NCBI GenBank assembly: GCA_963693365.1
Contig: CAVNZM010000027.1
Location: 1 to 57,279, forward strand
Direction of reading: 5' to 3'
Length of the DNA stretch: 57,279 bases
From: Amoebidium appalachense
Taxonomy: Eukaryota > Ichthyosporea
The position numbers and the translations under genes are program-made. This document shows positions 41,298 through 49,397 of this stretch, one piece after another. Under the pieces are notes generated by a model. The model did not search any database. It was not told the DNA's origin and was given only the letters and a program-made list of their open reading frames with translations. Position 1 is the stretch's first letter. Every line of letters begins with the position of its first letter.

Positions 41298-41956
41298 ACG
41301 AACGAGCCGGCGAGGACGTGCAAGGAGTCGATCTTACCCGCGCCATACCCGAACACCCCACGCCCGGCGTTTGCCCACCCGCGCCCCCAGCTGTTCTGGA
41401 CCAACCAGCCACCCTTTGCGTCGTCCCAACCGAACACCATGACGGCGTGGCCACCCAGCGGGCGCTCGCCCGGCTCGGGGTACCAAGCGGTGTCGGGGGG
41501 CAGGCGCTTCATGGACCGGTGCTCCAAGACGTGCATGGCGACGGGGCCGTTCCTGTAGATCTCCTCCTTGATGCTGCAGACGTCTGACCTGAACATGTCC
41601 CGGAAGGAGCGCAGTCTGACGCGGCCTTCGGGTGTCAGGACGCCCACGCTGCGTGCGTGCCTGAAAGCCTTAACCAGCGTGCCGCCCATACACCCCCTGT
41701 TGCCGAGCGTGTTTTTGACGATGTCGTCCGTGTCGACAACGGCCCTCTTTCCCAGCTGCACGACGAGGCGGGCGTGCAGCGCGGCGGCGGTAGCATGAGC
41801 CCAACACGAGCCACACTTGGCCTGGTACGCCACGGGCGGCATGGATTCGGGCTTGAGATCCATCCAGCTGAACCTGGACGGGAGCGGGCATCGGGAGGCC
41901 TGAAACATGTACAGGCCTACGGCGAGGACCACCAACACCAAGAGCGGAAGCCACAT
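41294..41956 (-). CDS. C1A papain-like cysteine protease
   Basis: A 220-residue protein. It has an N-terminal membrane anchor (LLVLVVLAVGLYMF), the active-site cysteine in CGSCWAHATAAAL (Cys51), NRGCMGG (86-92), the catalytic histidine in GGHAVMVFGW (His170) and asparagine in QNSWGRGW (Asn188). There is no long propeptide. The start is the ATG at 41956, with ATAAAATTC about 15 bases upstream; the longer frame begins with TTG. It is probably a virion-maturation or entry-related protease, anchored in the viral membrane. Cathepsin-like enzymes occur in several NCLDV families. Confidence 0.88.
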   Translation of the reverse strand: MWLPLLVLVVLAVGLYMFQASRCPLPSRFSWMDLKPESMPPVAYQAKCGSCWAHATAAALHARLVVQLGKRAVVDTDDIVKNTLGNRGCMGGTLVKAFRHARSVGVLTPEGRVRLRSFRDMFRSDVCSIKEEIYRNGPVAMHVLEHRSMKRLPPDTAWYPEPGERPLGGHAVMVFGWDDAKGGWLVQNSWGRGWANAGRGVFGYGAGKIDSLHVLAGSFV

Positions 41957-41991
41957 AACCGGGATGTGAATTTTATGTGTGCCATTGTACA

Positions 41992-42261
41992 ATGGACAGC
42001 CACAAGAGCAAGAACGAGTCTCGCCCGCCTATCGATTCGCTCGACGAGAGCAGCGAGGACTTTGACGAACAGGAGGACGAACAGCCACCGCCGCGGGCCA
42101 AGCGCGTCGCCTGCCCGCCCCCCCGAGCCACGCCAACAGGAGTACTGGTTCGTGCGGGGAGCCCGCAGTTCGTGCTTCTCCTGTTCTTCGTATCGCTGGC
42201 GGCTGCCATCGTGGGCTCGCTGCTGGCGGGCTACATAGCCGCGCGGTTTAGCGGGAACTAG
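41992..42261 (+). CDS. C-terminally anchored membrane protein, 89 aa
   Basis: A charged, acidic N-terminal half (DESSEDFDEQEDEQPPP) is followed by a basic/proline linker and a membrane segment near the end (about 61-84, VLLLFFVSLAAAIVGSLLAG). It is divergent from the protease gene, 35 bases apart. Virion membrane protein by context. Confidence 0.6.
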   Translation: MDSHKSKNESRPPIDSLDESSEDFDEQEDEQPPPRAKRVACPPPRATPTGVLVRAGSPQFVLLLFFVSLAAAIVGSLLAGYIAARFSGN

Positions 42262-42295
42262 AGGGGACAAGCGCAGTTTATTGTGCGAAAGACAA

Positions 42296-42505
42296 ATGCG
42301 TAAGACGAGACGAGCACGGATTTCACGCAGGCGGCGGCATGGCCTACGCCGGGGTGGGAGAGGGGGCGCCGGCGAAATCATGCACCAGCGAATGCTCATG
42401 AGGGCATACCAGGAGGGGCTCGTGGAGTCGCCTTACACGCTCGGTTCGTTCCGCGGCCGATGCAGCACGTTCGTGGGGCCATGCGGAACGTTTGCGGGGC
42501 CGTGA
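42296..42505 (+). CDS. Arginine-rich small protein, 69 aa
   Basis: ATG at 42296 after AGTTTATTGTGCG. It begins RKTRRARISRRRRHGLRR and continues with a short helix. It belongs to a set of small basic proteins with late-type upstream motifs (20290, 28683, 55212). The end overlaps the upstream part of the next frame. Confidence 0.45.
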   Translation: MRKTRRARISRRRRHGLRRGGRGGAGEIMHQRMLMRAYQEGLVESPYTLGSFRGRCSTFVGPCGTFAGP

Positions 42506-42531
42506 TTGTGTGCAAAGTGTCGGTCAATAGC

Positions 42532-42867
42532 ATGAAGGAACTCCGCCAGTTTCGGCGGCGGCTTGCTGCCTCGATGGCCGGGAAGAGGGCCAAGCGCCGG
42601 GAGGAGACGGCACAGCTCAAGAACGTCTACCGGCGTCGGTTGCGGTGGAACGAACGCGTGGTGCAGCTGCGGCACGCGCTTCGGGTGTCGGCGAGGGCGG
42701 CGCATCTTGCCAAAAAGAATGCGCTTGCACTTATGAAGAGGGTTGGTAAGGACATTGTGACGTTGGGCGAGGGGCACCCCGTCGCGGCCGCCGAGTACGG
42801 TAGACAACTGGCTGCGCTGGTGAACGAGGGCGAGCTGGGGCTCGGGCCCGCGGGCGAGACGCAATAA
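42532..42867 (+). CDS. Basic helical protein, 111 aa
   Basis: Helical and lysine/arginine-rich throughout (RRLAASMAGKRAKRREETAQ, RHALRVSARAAHLAKKNAL). Upstream in-frame ATGs exist at 42460 and 42481; I chose 42532 because GTGATTGTGTGC, a late-type motif, lies just before it. Possibly nucleic-acid binding. Confidence 0.5.
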   Translation: MKELRQFRRRLAASMAGKRAKRREETAQLKNVYRRRLRWNERVVQLRHALRVSARAAHLAKKNALALMKRVGKDIVTLGEGHPVAAAEYGRQLAALVNEGELGLGPAGETQ

Positions 42868-42885
42868 AAATGCACGCACGAATCA

Positions 42886-43389
42886 ATGTCGTTTCAGACC
42901 ACGCGCACGGAAATGCGCCGCGAACTGCGCGAGCTCCAGAGTGCGCGCAAGGAAGTTGCGCGCAGGGATAGAGAGCACCGACAGCTGGTCAGCCTCAAGG
43001 CCAGAGGGCTGAAGCGCGCGGAGGCGGACGCACTACGGAAGTCATCCGAGCCCACTCGTCAGCGCCTCCAGGTCACACGGCAGGTACTCGAGGCCATGGC
43101 GGGCGAGCTGGTCCGGGCGACCGGGTCCAAGCAGGCGCTGCTCGACTGGCAGTCGAAGCAGCTGGCGAAGGTGTACGCCGCCCAGGACATCATGGAGAAG
43201 CGAACCCGCGAGTACCACCGAGAGAAGGCGTTTTGGAATGCGCTGTACGGAAAACTCGCGGAGCTGCAGACGCGCGTTCGGGAAATGGCGGGGAGTGTGG
43301 CGTTGGCGGGTTTCGTGGACCCAGACGTGAGTTGGAGCGGGGGGGTCATGGGATCCACGTACCGGAGGGACGGGGTTGGTGCGTCATAA
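42886..43389 (+). CDS. Coiled-coil protein, 167 aa
   Basis: ATG at 42886 shortly after GCAATAAAAATGC. Nearly all helical and charged (RRELRELQSARKEVARRDRE, LDWQSKQLAKVYAAQDIM), ending in a glycine-rich tail. The next gene (43438) is also a coiled-coil protein; the two may form one structure. Family unknown. Confidence 0.6.
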   Translation: MSFQTTRTEMRRELRELQSARKEVARRDREHRQLVSLKARGLKRAEADALRKSSEPTRQRLQVTRQVLEAMAGELVRATGSKQALLDWQSKQLAKVYAAQDIMEKRTREYHREKAFWNALYGKLAELQTRVREMAGSVALAGFVDPDVSWSGGVMGSTYRRDGVGAS

Positions 43390-43437
43390 ATCGCCGGTCT
43401 GGGGCGCCAGTTTGATATTATAGGGGTACCATCATAC

Positions 43438-44616
43438 ATGAACCGAGCGCAGAAGTTGGAGGAGGCGCTGAAACAGCCCCGCGACCGTTTCAAGATGTGG
43501 GGGGACTTGGACAAGCCCGTGGAAAGCAAAGCCGCGTTTGCGAGGGAGATGGCGAGGGATGTGGCCGCCAAGAAGCGCAAAATCAAGGAGCACCAGGCGC
43601 TGGTCAAGCACCAGGCCAAGAAAAGTAAAGCGGCGTATGCCGAGGACCTAAAGCGAAAGGAGCGCACGCACGTGTCGACCAAGGAGCTGCTTGACCACCA
43701 GAAGAAGAAGCTCGAGGCGGTGGGCAAGGTGCTGCCGCTGGCTACGGGGCACGCTGCGAGCCAGGCCGAGATGATGGCGCGGATCGACCTGCACCTCAAC
43801 AAGATCAAGACCAACGCCAAGATTCTCGCCAAGCAGTACATCGACAACAAGCTGTCGGAGGATATCAACGCCCTCCAGGAGGAGTTCAAGTCGCTCAAGA
43901 AGAAGGCCGACGACATGAAGATCGAGCCCGACGACACGGACCTGGGTGAGGTGACCAAGGCAGCCAAGGAAGCCTTCCTGAACAACGCGGCCCAGAACCA
44001 GATCAACATCGGGGCAGAGCAACTGCTGAAGCGACTGGCCGTCTACAAGTCACTGGCCGCCACATACCTGCGCATCACGAAGAACTTGCGCAACCAGCTC
44101 TTCAGCTCCCCCCTCTATCGAAAGCACGTGCGCGACAAGGATGTGTACCCCTTCAACCAAAACGTCGATCTGTCCGTAGTACCGCCCTCGTTTGGATCCA
44201 TCAACAGGTCCATAACCAACCAGCTCCGCCTTTCGCACGAGCTGCTGAGCAAGTGCCGCAAGCTGATCAAAAACGCCACGGCGGCAATCGACAGTATGTT
44301 GAAAATGAAGCCGGCGTTTAGCTACGTTGTGAGGCTGCAGGCCGTGCGCGACGACCTCGAGAAGCTGGGGCGCGAGGTGGTCAGAATGGGCAACCCATCG
44401 GAGCGAAGCACCGAAGGCGCCGACCTGCCCGATGCCGGAGACTTCGATGAGTCCATTGCACACTTGGGGCAGAACTTGTTCGGCGGGCCTGCGAGCGGCG
44501 CAGACGCGGGAGCCTTCAATCTACCCGACACGCCCGACCCAGCCCTCACCGAACCGGATGTGATGGGCGTGGGCATGCATGGCGCGCCTGGGGGCGACCC
44601 AATGCTCGATGCCTAA
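43438..44616 (+). CDS. Coiled-coil structural protein, 392 aa
   Basis: The lysine/alanine-rich helical N-terminus (MARDVAAKKRKIKEHQALVK) and middle coiled coil (LSEDINALQEEFKSLKKKAD) lead to a more compact helical region (190-310) and an acidic, proline/glycine-rich tail with many D and A residues. ATATTATAGG lies about 20 bases upstream. A core or tegument-like virion protein is plausible; no family recognised. Confidence 0.65.
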   Translation: MNRAQKLEEALKQPRDRFKMWGDLDKPVESKAAFAREMARDVAAKKRKIKEHQALVKHQAKKSKAAYAEDLKRKERTHVSTKELLDHQKKKLEAVGKVLPLATGHAASQAEMMARIDLHLNKIKTNAKILAKQYIDNKLSEDINALQEEFKSLKKKADDMKIEPDDTDLGEVTKAAKEAFLNNAAQNQINIGAEQLLKRLAVYKSLAATYLRITKNLRNQLFSSPLYRKHVRDKDVYPFNQNVDLSVVPPSFGSINRSITNQLRLSHELLSKCRKLIKNATAAIDSMLKMKPAFSYVVRLQAVRDDLEKLGREVVRMGNPSERSTEGADLPDAGDFDESIAHLGQNLFGGPASGADAGAFNLPDTPDPALTEPDVMGVGMHGAPGGDPMLDA

Positions 44617-44668
44617 GAATACTAGCCCGGCACCCCGGACACGTCGATCAATTGTGTGGCAACAATAA

Positions 44669-44746
44669 ATGAAACCGGTGCTCATGTTGTTCTTTATTGT
44701 GGTCCTGGTTCTCGCGCTGTACGTATGGACCGCCCCCATCGGCTAG
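44669..44746 (+). CDS. Single-membrane-helix micropeptide, 25 aa
   Basis: ATG at 44669, TAG at 44744. The peptide is almost entirely one hydrophobic helix (VLMLFFIVVLVLALYVW). CAATTGTGTGGC lies 8-19 bases upstream, and the stop overlaps the convergent gene's stop by 4 bases, as for other real genes here. Tiny virion membrane peptides exist in other large DNA viruses. Confidence 0.4.
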   Translation: MKPVLMLFFIVVLVLALYVWTAPIG

Positions 44747-44955
44747 CCCGCCTTCTTGTTCTTGGCCATCTGGTTGCGCACCTTGCGTATGAGCTTGAGC
44801 AGGTCCTTGGTTTCGGCCTCTGCAATGTCCAGCTTGGCAAGGTCGGCCTTGTTGCTGCCGCCTAATGCTGGCCGGCCCTGTGCGGCCGCGCGGCGCGTGC
44901 GCGCGCGCCTCTTCTTGTTGTCCAGTTGGTCTACGATCAACTGCTCCAGCCCCAT
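44743..44955 (-). CDS. Basic helical protein, 70 aa
   Basis: ATG at 44955 after CACATAAATTGC. It starts MGLEQL; a basic RRARTRRAAAQGR segment follows and then a charged helix ending NKKAG. No family recognised. A second-position glycine could allow myristoylation, but the context is weak. Confidence 0.5.
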   Translation of the reverse strand: MGLEQLIVDQLDNKKRRARTRRAAAQGRPALGGSNKADLAKLDIAEAETKDLLKLIRKVRNQMAKNKKAG

Positions 44956-45005
44956 TGTATACGTATCAGCAATTTATGTGTGCGGTGGGGCGGTGCCCGC
45001 TTTAT

Positions 45006-45305
45006 TTACGATGTGCTCTGCTCGATGGCGGGGACGGCGTAGTTGAGGAGGAGATAGACGAGACCCACGGCAATGAGCGTGCGCGTGAGGTTCTGCCCGC
45101 TGCCGGGGCCCTGCCAGATGAGCAGGAACAGAAACACGTAGCGGAGGATGGGCCACTTCTTCTGCAGACGGACGAGCGAGTCGTTGGGTGGGTACACGAA
45201 GTAGCCGGTGAGACCCGTGACGACCGCGAGGAAGAGCGGGTTCCTCATGCTCCTCAGCGCGCCGTTTGTGCTGCCAAGTGTGCTATCCAGTCCCATTGAC
45301 GACAT
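45006..45305 (-). CDS. Membrane protein with two helices, 99 aa
   Basis: Two or three hydrophobic segments (about 24-42 FLAVVTGLTGYFVY, 53-65 LRYVFLFLLIW and 74-92 LIAVGLVYLLLNYAV). An internal ATG at 45296 would give MGLDST, a possible N-myristoylation site. A/T-rich sequence (ATATAATTTAGTGG) lies upstream. Virion membrane protein by context. Confidence 0.6.
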   Translation of the reverse strand: MSSMGLDSTLGSTNGALRSMRNPLFLAVVTGLTGYFVYPPNDSLVRLQKKWPILRYVFLFLLIWQGPGSGQNLTRTLIAVGLVYLLLNYAVPAIEQSTS

Positions 45306-45363
45306 ATTATACCAGTACCACTAAATTATATTCGGCGGGTGGTTCCTGACCTCAAAAACGCCG

Positions 45364-45873
45364 TCAAAGCAGCTCCAGGCCGTTGGGGTCCAGCCGCATG
45401 CGGGGCTCGCCCGACGGCATCGAGAAGAGCACGCCGTCGCCGTCCGCGTGGATGCGCCAGCCGTTGGCAAGAACGACGTGCCCATCGACGTTTTCCACCA
45501 GCCGGTCAAGCCAGGGCGTGCTGATGTGGCCGTCGCGGCTGACGGCCATGACCACCCCGCCGGACCCCGTGAGCACGCGGCCACGCACGTGCGGGTCTAC
45601 GTACACCTCGATATCCTTGGGCTTGGTCATGATGGGCAGGGGCTCGTCGAACGCCAAGACCCCGCGCGCGGCGTCCACTGACACGATCGTGCGGACGTGG
45701 TGCTGCACGGCGACGGCCTGGCCCGGGTAGAAAAAATGGAGGGGGTCCGTGACGTTCTTAAACCGCAGCCCGCCCTTCTCCCACTGAAAGGCCCCTAAAA
45801 CACGGATCGACAGCGGTCGGTCGCACTCCCAGGCCATACAGCGCACGGTCAGAGGATCGTGTTCCCCAGACAT
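45364..45873 (-). CDS. Beta-rich hypothetical protein, 169 aa
   Basis: ATG at 45873; the longer frame overlaps the divergent gene's start. Strand-rich throughout (LRFKNVTDPLHFFYPGQAVAV, DGHVVLANGWRIHADGDGVL) and ending RLDPNGLELL, a layout often seen in fibre or appendage proteins. Its start is 16 bases from the divergent ATG at 45890. Confidence 0.6.
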   Translation of the reverse strand: MSGEHDPLTVRCMAWECDRPLSIRVLGAFQWEKGGLRFKNVTDPLHFFYPGQAVAVQHHVRTIVSVDAARGVLAFDEPLPIMTKPKDIEVYVDPHVRGRVLTGSGGVVMAVSRDGHISTPWLDRLVENVDGHVVLANGWRIHADGDGVLFSMPSGEPRMRLDPNGLELL

Positions 45874-45889
45874 TATTGCTTGTAGGAGC

Positions 45890-46387
45890 ATGGATAATCG
45901 CCACGACGGCAGCCGGGCCCGGGTCTTTGCGGTCGAGACTGACGCGAAGGTCGACGCGCGCGAGTTTGCCGCGTCGCTGCTCGCGCACGGTGCAAAGGCG
46001 GTGTGCGCGGCCAGGACCCCCGAGGGCCTGCAGGCGTGCGTGCTGTACCGGCGGTTCAGAGAGTCGAGCGACGTGGTGCGGGAGTTGGGGGTGTGTGGCA
46101 AGGCGCGCGTGCGGGTGCGGAGGCCAGGCAACGCGTTCAAGGCGTGGTTGGAGGTGGTGTCGTGCAACCGAAGCCCGTGCACGTACGTGTCCAAGGGGGG
46201 CGTGGTCACGGAGAGCGAGCAGGCCATCCCCAAGCAGCTAGAGGACATCGGGTGTTTCTGCCAGTACGTGGAGGCGGCGCACTTCTACGAGCCAGTGCTC
46301 CGGCGGCTGGACATGCCACTACCATACTTTAACGACATTTATTGCGACTCGGACACGGCGGGCTCGGACGACGCAGACGAGGGCTGA
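45890..46387 (+). CDS. Hypothetical protein, weak Rep (HUH-fold)-like layout
   Basis: A 165-residue protein. The order VFAVETDAKV, then GLQACVLYRRFRES, then NAFKAWLEVVS with a following C-x-x-S-P-C-T-Y loosely follows the strands of HUH-type replication initiators, in which the middle segment normally holds H-U-H and the last a tyrosine helix. Here the histidines are absent, so cleavage activity is not expected. The similarity may be accidental. It overlaps the end of the exonuclease gene by 49 bases. Confidence 0.55.
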   Translation: MDNRHDGSRARVFAVETDAKVDAREFAASLLAHGAKAVCAARTPEGLQACVLYRRFRESSDVVRELGVCGKARVRVRRPGNAFKAWLEVVSCNRSPCTYVSKGGVVTESEQAIPKQLEDIGCFCQYVEAAHFYEPVLRRLDMPLPYFNDIYCDSDTAGSDDADEG

Positions 46388-47184
46388 GCCTGTGTCTGGG
46401 TAGGGCTGGGGGAGGGGGGCTCCTCGTCCTGCTCGGGCTCGGGGTCGGGGGTCACGTGGCGGTCGAGTGTGTCCTCGAGCGCGCGCTGCACGGGGATCCA
46501 GGCGTCCTCGTCGTAGGTCAGGGTCTCTGTCTGCAGCTCGCCGCAGAGGCACTGGATGAACTCGCAGGCCTGCAGGCCGGTGATGGCGAAGTAGCCCATG
46601 ACCTGGATGCGGTCGTAGGCGGGGATGTGGAACTTGTTGACGCGGTTCTTGACCTCGACGAGGCGGCCGAGCTCGTCGCACACGGCATCCAGACGGCCGC
46701 CGATCTGGTATGTCACCCCGCCACGCGTGGTGAAGGGCTTGGACTTCCGGAAGACGGTGTTGCGTTCGGTCAGCTTCTTGCCGGTCAGCTTCTCGTACGC
46801 GTCGAGCACGGCGTCCTCGCCGTCCAGGCCGCGGGTCTTGAAGATGACGCCCTTGACGATTTCGCGCTCGTCCGGGTCGTCGATGGTAGCCAGCGCGTCG
46901 TCCAGCAGGAAGCGCAGCTCGTCGGCAGACTCGGCTTTGGCCATCTTGGTCAGGCTGCTCTCGAGCGTGTCGGCATGGCGCTTGCGGCAGAGGAACTCGG
47001 CCTTGCGGCTCGCGGCCTCCCTGAGCCGGGCCTCACGCAGGCGGCCGCGCAGGTGCGGGTAGCTGCGGAACACGGCCTGTTCGTTGTGGCAGAGCAGGGC
47101 GTCGACGGCCTCGGGGACGCTGCGGTAGAGGTGGCGGCCGGCAAGGGCGGCGAGCTCGGTGCAGTAGATGGTCAGGATGGACAT
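46339..47184 (-). CDS. YqaJ-type viral recombinase/exonuclease
   Basis: A 281-residue protein with the lambda-exonuclease/YqaJ core: GGRLDAV (162-168) and LVEVKNR (175-181), giving Asp166, Glu177 and Lys179 of the PD-(D/E)XK site. YDRIQVMGYFAITGL (190-204) supplies the conserved glutamine helix. The N-terminal helices are typical, and the proline/serine-rich acidic tail (240-281) is extra. The family degrades one strand of DNA ends for annealing-type recombination and is common in NCLDVs. Such recombination could explain the many gene copies in this window. Confidence 0.85.
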   Translation of the reverse strand: MSILTIYCTELAALAGRHLYRSVPEAVDALLCHNEQAVFRSYPHLRGRLREARLREAASRKAEFLCRKRHADTLESSLTKMAKAESADELRFLLDDALATIDDPDEREIVKGVIFKTRGLDGEDAVLDAYEKLTGKKLTERNTVFRKSKPFTTRGGVTYQIGGRLDAVCDELGRLVEVKNRVNKFHIPAYDRIQVMGYFAITGLQACEFIQCLCGELQTETLTYDEDAWIPVQRALEDTLDRHVTPDPEPEQDEEPPSPSPTQTQAQPSSASSEPAVSESQ

Positions 47185-47339
47185 GCCTAGTGGTTGGAGG
47201 AGAAAATAAAGTAGCGTGTTTTTCGCGACGCGCCGAGCCTTTTATACCTTTGCATTGCACATTAGCGTGCGAGCTACTCTGAGTGAGCTTACTCTGTAAA
47301 AGTGTCCAATCGCGAGTTCAACGTACATGTCGAATACGT

Positions 47340-47487
47340 CGCGGCATGCATTTCGCGCGGCATTGCGTCGTCGCCTTCAGGTGTGTTTACGTCGCCGGAC
47401 AGCATTGCGTCATCGCATCCGTGTGCTTGCGTCACCGGACAGCATTGCGTCATCACAATGAAATCGACCTTCGCGAACGTTTAAAAG
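47340..47487 (+). promoter_or_regulatory. Repeated GCGTCATC boxes and TATA
   Basis: CACCGGACAGCATTGCGTC, or nearly so, occurs twice (about 47392 and 47434), each ending in the CRE-like TGCGTCATC; related copies lie nearby. TTTAAAAG (47480-47487) is about 40 bases before the ATG at 47523. The stretch 47185-47339 shows no gene. Confidence 0.55.
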
Positions 47488-47522
47488 CCCGCGGAACACC
47501 CTATGATCGTCAAACCTGCAGC

Positions 47523-49229
47523 ATGTCTCTCTCTCAAGCCTTTCCCGCTATCGCCCACGAGTGGCACCCGAGCAAGAATGCCCCGCTGTCTCCGTCGTCC
47601 GTGGGGGCCAAGTCCAACAAGAAGGTGTGGTGGCGCTGCGGCACGCCCGGCTGCAACGGCGAGTGGGAGGCGTATGTGTTTGCAAGGACCAAGCAGGCGC
47701 CGGGGTGCGTCGCGTGCCGCAAGAGTGCCGACGCGAAGAAGTACTTAAAGTTTACCAAGAAGCTCGATGCCGACAAGACCTTCGCGGTGCTCTTCCCAGA
47801 CATCGCCGCGGAATGGCACTTTGAGAAAAACCACCCGATCGCCCCGTCCGACATCGGCAAGGGGAGCAAGGTCTTCTGGTGGAAATGCTCGCGCATCGAC
47901 TGCGAAACCGAATGGCAGGCCAGCCCCGCACACCGCACGAAGAACGGGCCGGGCTGTCCGGCTTGCAAGCGCAAGGAGATCAACATGCGCGTGAAGCCGG
48001 ACGAGACACTCCGCGCGAAGTTCCCAGCCATCGCCGCCGAGTGGCACCCCACCAAGAACAGCGAGGTCACGCCGGACAGGGTGCACCACGGCAAGAAGAT
48101 GAAGGTTTGGTGGGTGTGCGCGAGCGGCCACGAGTGGGAGAACTGGATCCACAACCGCACGCGGCTTGGTAACGCCTGCCCCGTGTGTGCCAACAACAAG
48201 AGGGCTCGCGCACTCGGGCCCGACGAGGTCGAGATGCCATCCCCGAAACGCCCGCGATCCGAACTGCCCAAGAACGACGAAGAGTATGCCGAGAAACGGC
48301 GCATAAACCTCGAACGCCGAAGCGCCCACGCTATCGAGATAGGTGCCGAAGGAAAGAAGTGGGTGATGAGCATGTTCAGAGAGGCCGGCCTGACCATTAT
48401 GCCGACAAGGGAAAGCTGTGCCGCCGATTTCCTTTGGGTGACGGAGCCTGATGAAGAACCCCGTGGCTACGCGGTAACAGTGAAGACTAGCACGCGGCGC
48501 GACGAAGCCGCGTTCGCCTTTGTGCGGTGCAACAAGTACTCAGGCGGAGTGGTTGCGTGCGTGGGGGACGACGGTAAGGCACGACGGCTGTGGATCTTTG
48601 CTGGAAACGAATCGGTCATGAACGCGGCGGGCAACATAAGCATCGGGCAAGGCGGGCGGACACGATTAGCGGACAGGGAAGTCGCGTCCGTCGGACAGCT
48701 GGTGACTTCACTTGATGGACTGAAGGAGAACCTCGAACTGCGAACACACGCCCAAGCAAACACCCCAAATGGGTCGAAACAGCAAAGAGAGACCGAGACG
48801 CAGGCGGCCATAGAGCGGGTACTACAGACCAAGTTTGTGTATCCCGAAGTACACGAGCACAACGCCAGGTTCGATATGTACTGGAAGGGCCAACGAGTGC
48901 AAGCAAAGACGGCTTTGGATATGGGCACGTATTGGCAGTTCGCTCTGGCGACTTACACGGGTGGCCACAGAAAGAAGACCTGCTACGCTGTCGATGATTT
49001 CGACGTCCTCATGGTCTTCCTCCCTGAGGGATCTGTGGCAAGGGTTTTATTTGTTCCCGTTGTCGTCCTGCGCGACATGGGTCTGGTGGCGGGGACCCAC
49101 GGACCCAAGGCCGCTCCGTGTGTAGTTCTTTACAAGGACGGTTCTGGCAAGTACGGCGGTCTTTCGCGCTTTGTGTTTCCTGTGGTCGACGATCTTGAGG
49201 AGAAATTCACATCGATGTTTAGTGTGTAG
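47523..49229 (+). CDS. Triple treble-clef (DUF4379) protein with nuclease-like C-terminus
   Basis: A 568-residue protein. Three zinc-ribbon/DUF4379-type repeats (about 1-70, 85-155, 165-230) each have F-P-x-I-A-x-E-W-H and V-W-W-x-C followed by a paired C-x-x-C (CVACRK, CPACKR, CPVCAN). The rest (280-568) contains a VTVKTSTRRDE-type strand and a second QAKTALDMG strand, suggestive of restriction-endonuclease-like folds, though I cannot confirm this. DUF4379 repeats often precede nuclease domains in viral proteins. A TATA box and CRE-like repeats suggest early expression; the longer frame upstream lacks coding character. Confidence 0.72.
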   Translation: MSLSQAFPAIAHEWHPSKNAPLSPSSVGAKSNKKVWWRCGTPGCNGEWEAYVFARTKQAPGCVACRKSADAKKYLKFTKKLDADKTFAVLFPDIAAEWHFEKNHPIAPSDIGKGSKVFWWKCSRIDCETEWQASPAHRTKNGPGCPACKRKEINMRVKPDETLRAKFPAIAAEWHPTKNSEVTPDRVHHGKKMKVWWVCASGHEWENWIHNRTRLGNACPVCANNKRARALGPDEVEMPSPKRPRSELPKNDEEYAEKRRINLERRSAHAIEIGAEGKKWVMSMFREAGLTIMPTRESCAADFLWVTEPDEEPRGYAVTVKTSTRRDEAAFAFVRCNKYSGGVVACVGDDGKARRLWIFAGNESVMNAAGNISIGQGGRTRLADREVASVGQLVTSLDGLKENLELRTHAQANTPNGSKQQRETETQAAIERVLQTKFVYPEVHEHNARFDMYWKGQRVQAKTALDMGTYWQFALATYTGGHRKKTCYAVDDFDVLMVFLPEGSVARVLFVPVVVLRDMGLVAGTHGPKAAPCVVLYKDGSGKYGGLSRFVFPVVDDLEEKFTSMFSV

Positions 49230-49397
49230 AGTTTGTGCAAAATCAAATGTAATCGACTCGTGCATGGGTACAATAAATAGAGTTCGTCAGACCAATTGTA
49301 TACGCACTATGGCATAACATCGATTGTTTGCAGGGTACAATTCTACACGCATCATAATATCATCTGTGTATACACTGGAATCGATTAGTATGGGTGA
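49230..49397 (+). other. Convergent 3' region
   Basis: No gene. It contains AATAAATAG (49271) for the upstream gene and several TGTAT/ATACA-type inverted pieces between the two convergent genes. Confidence 0.4.

Noticed and set aside
41957-41992. TTG start for the cysteine protease
   Set aside because: It would overlap the divergent gene's start and place the ATAAAATTC element inside the coding region; the ATG at 41956 gives a proper membrane anchor.
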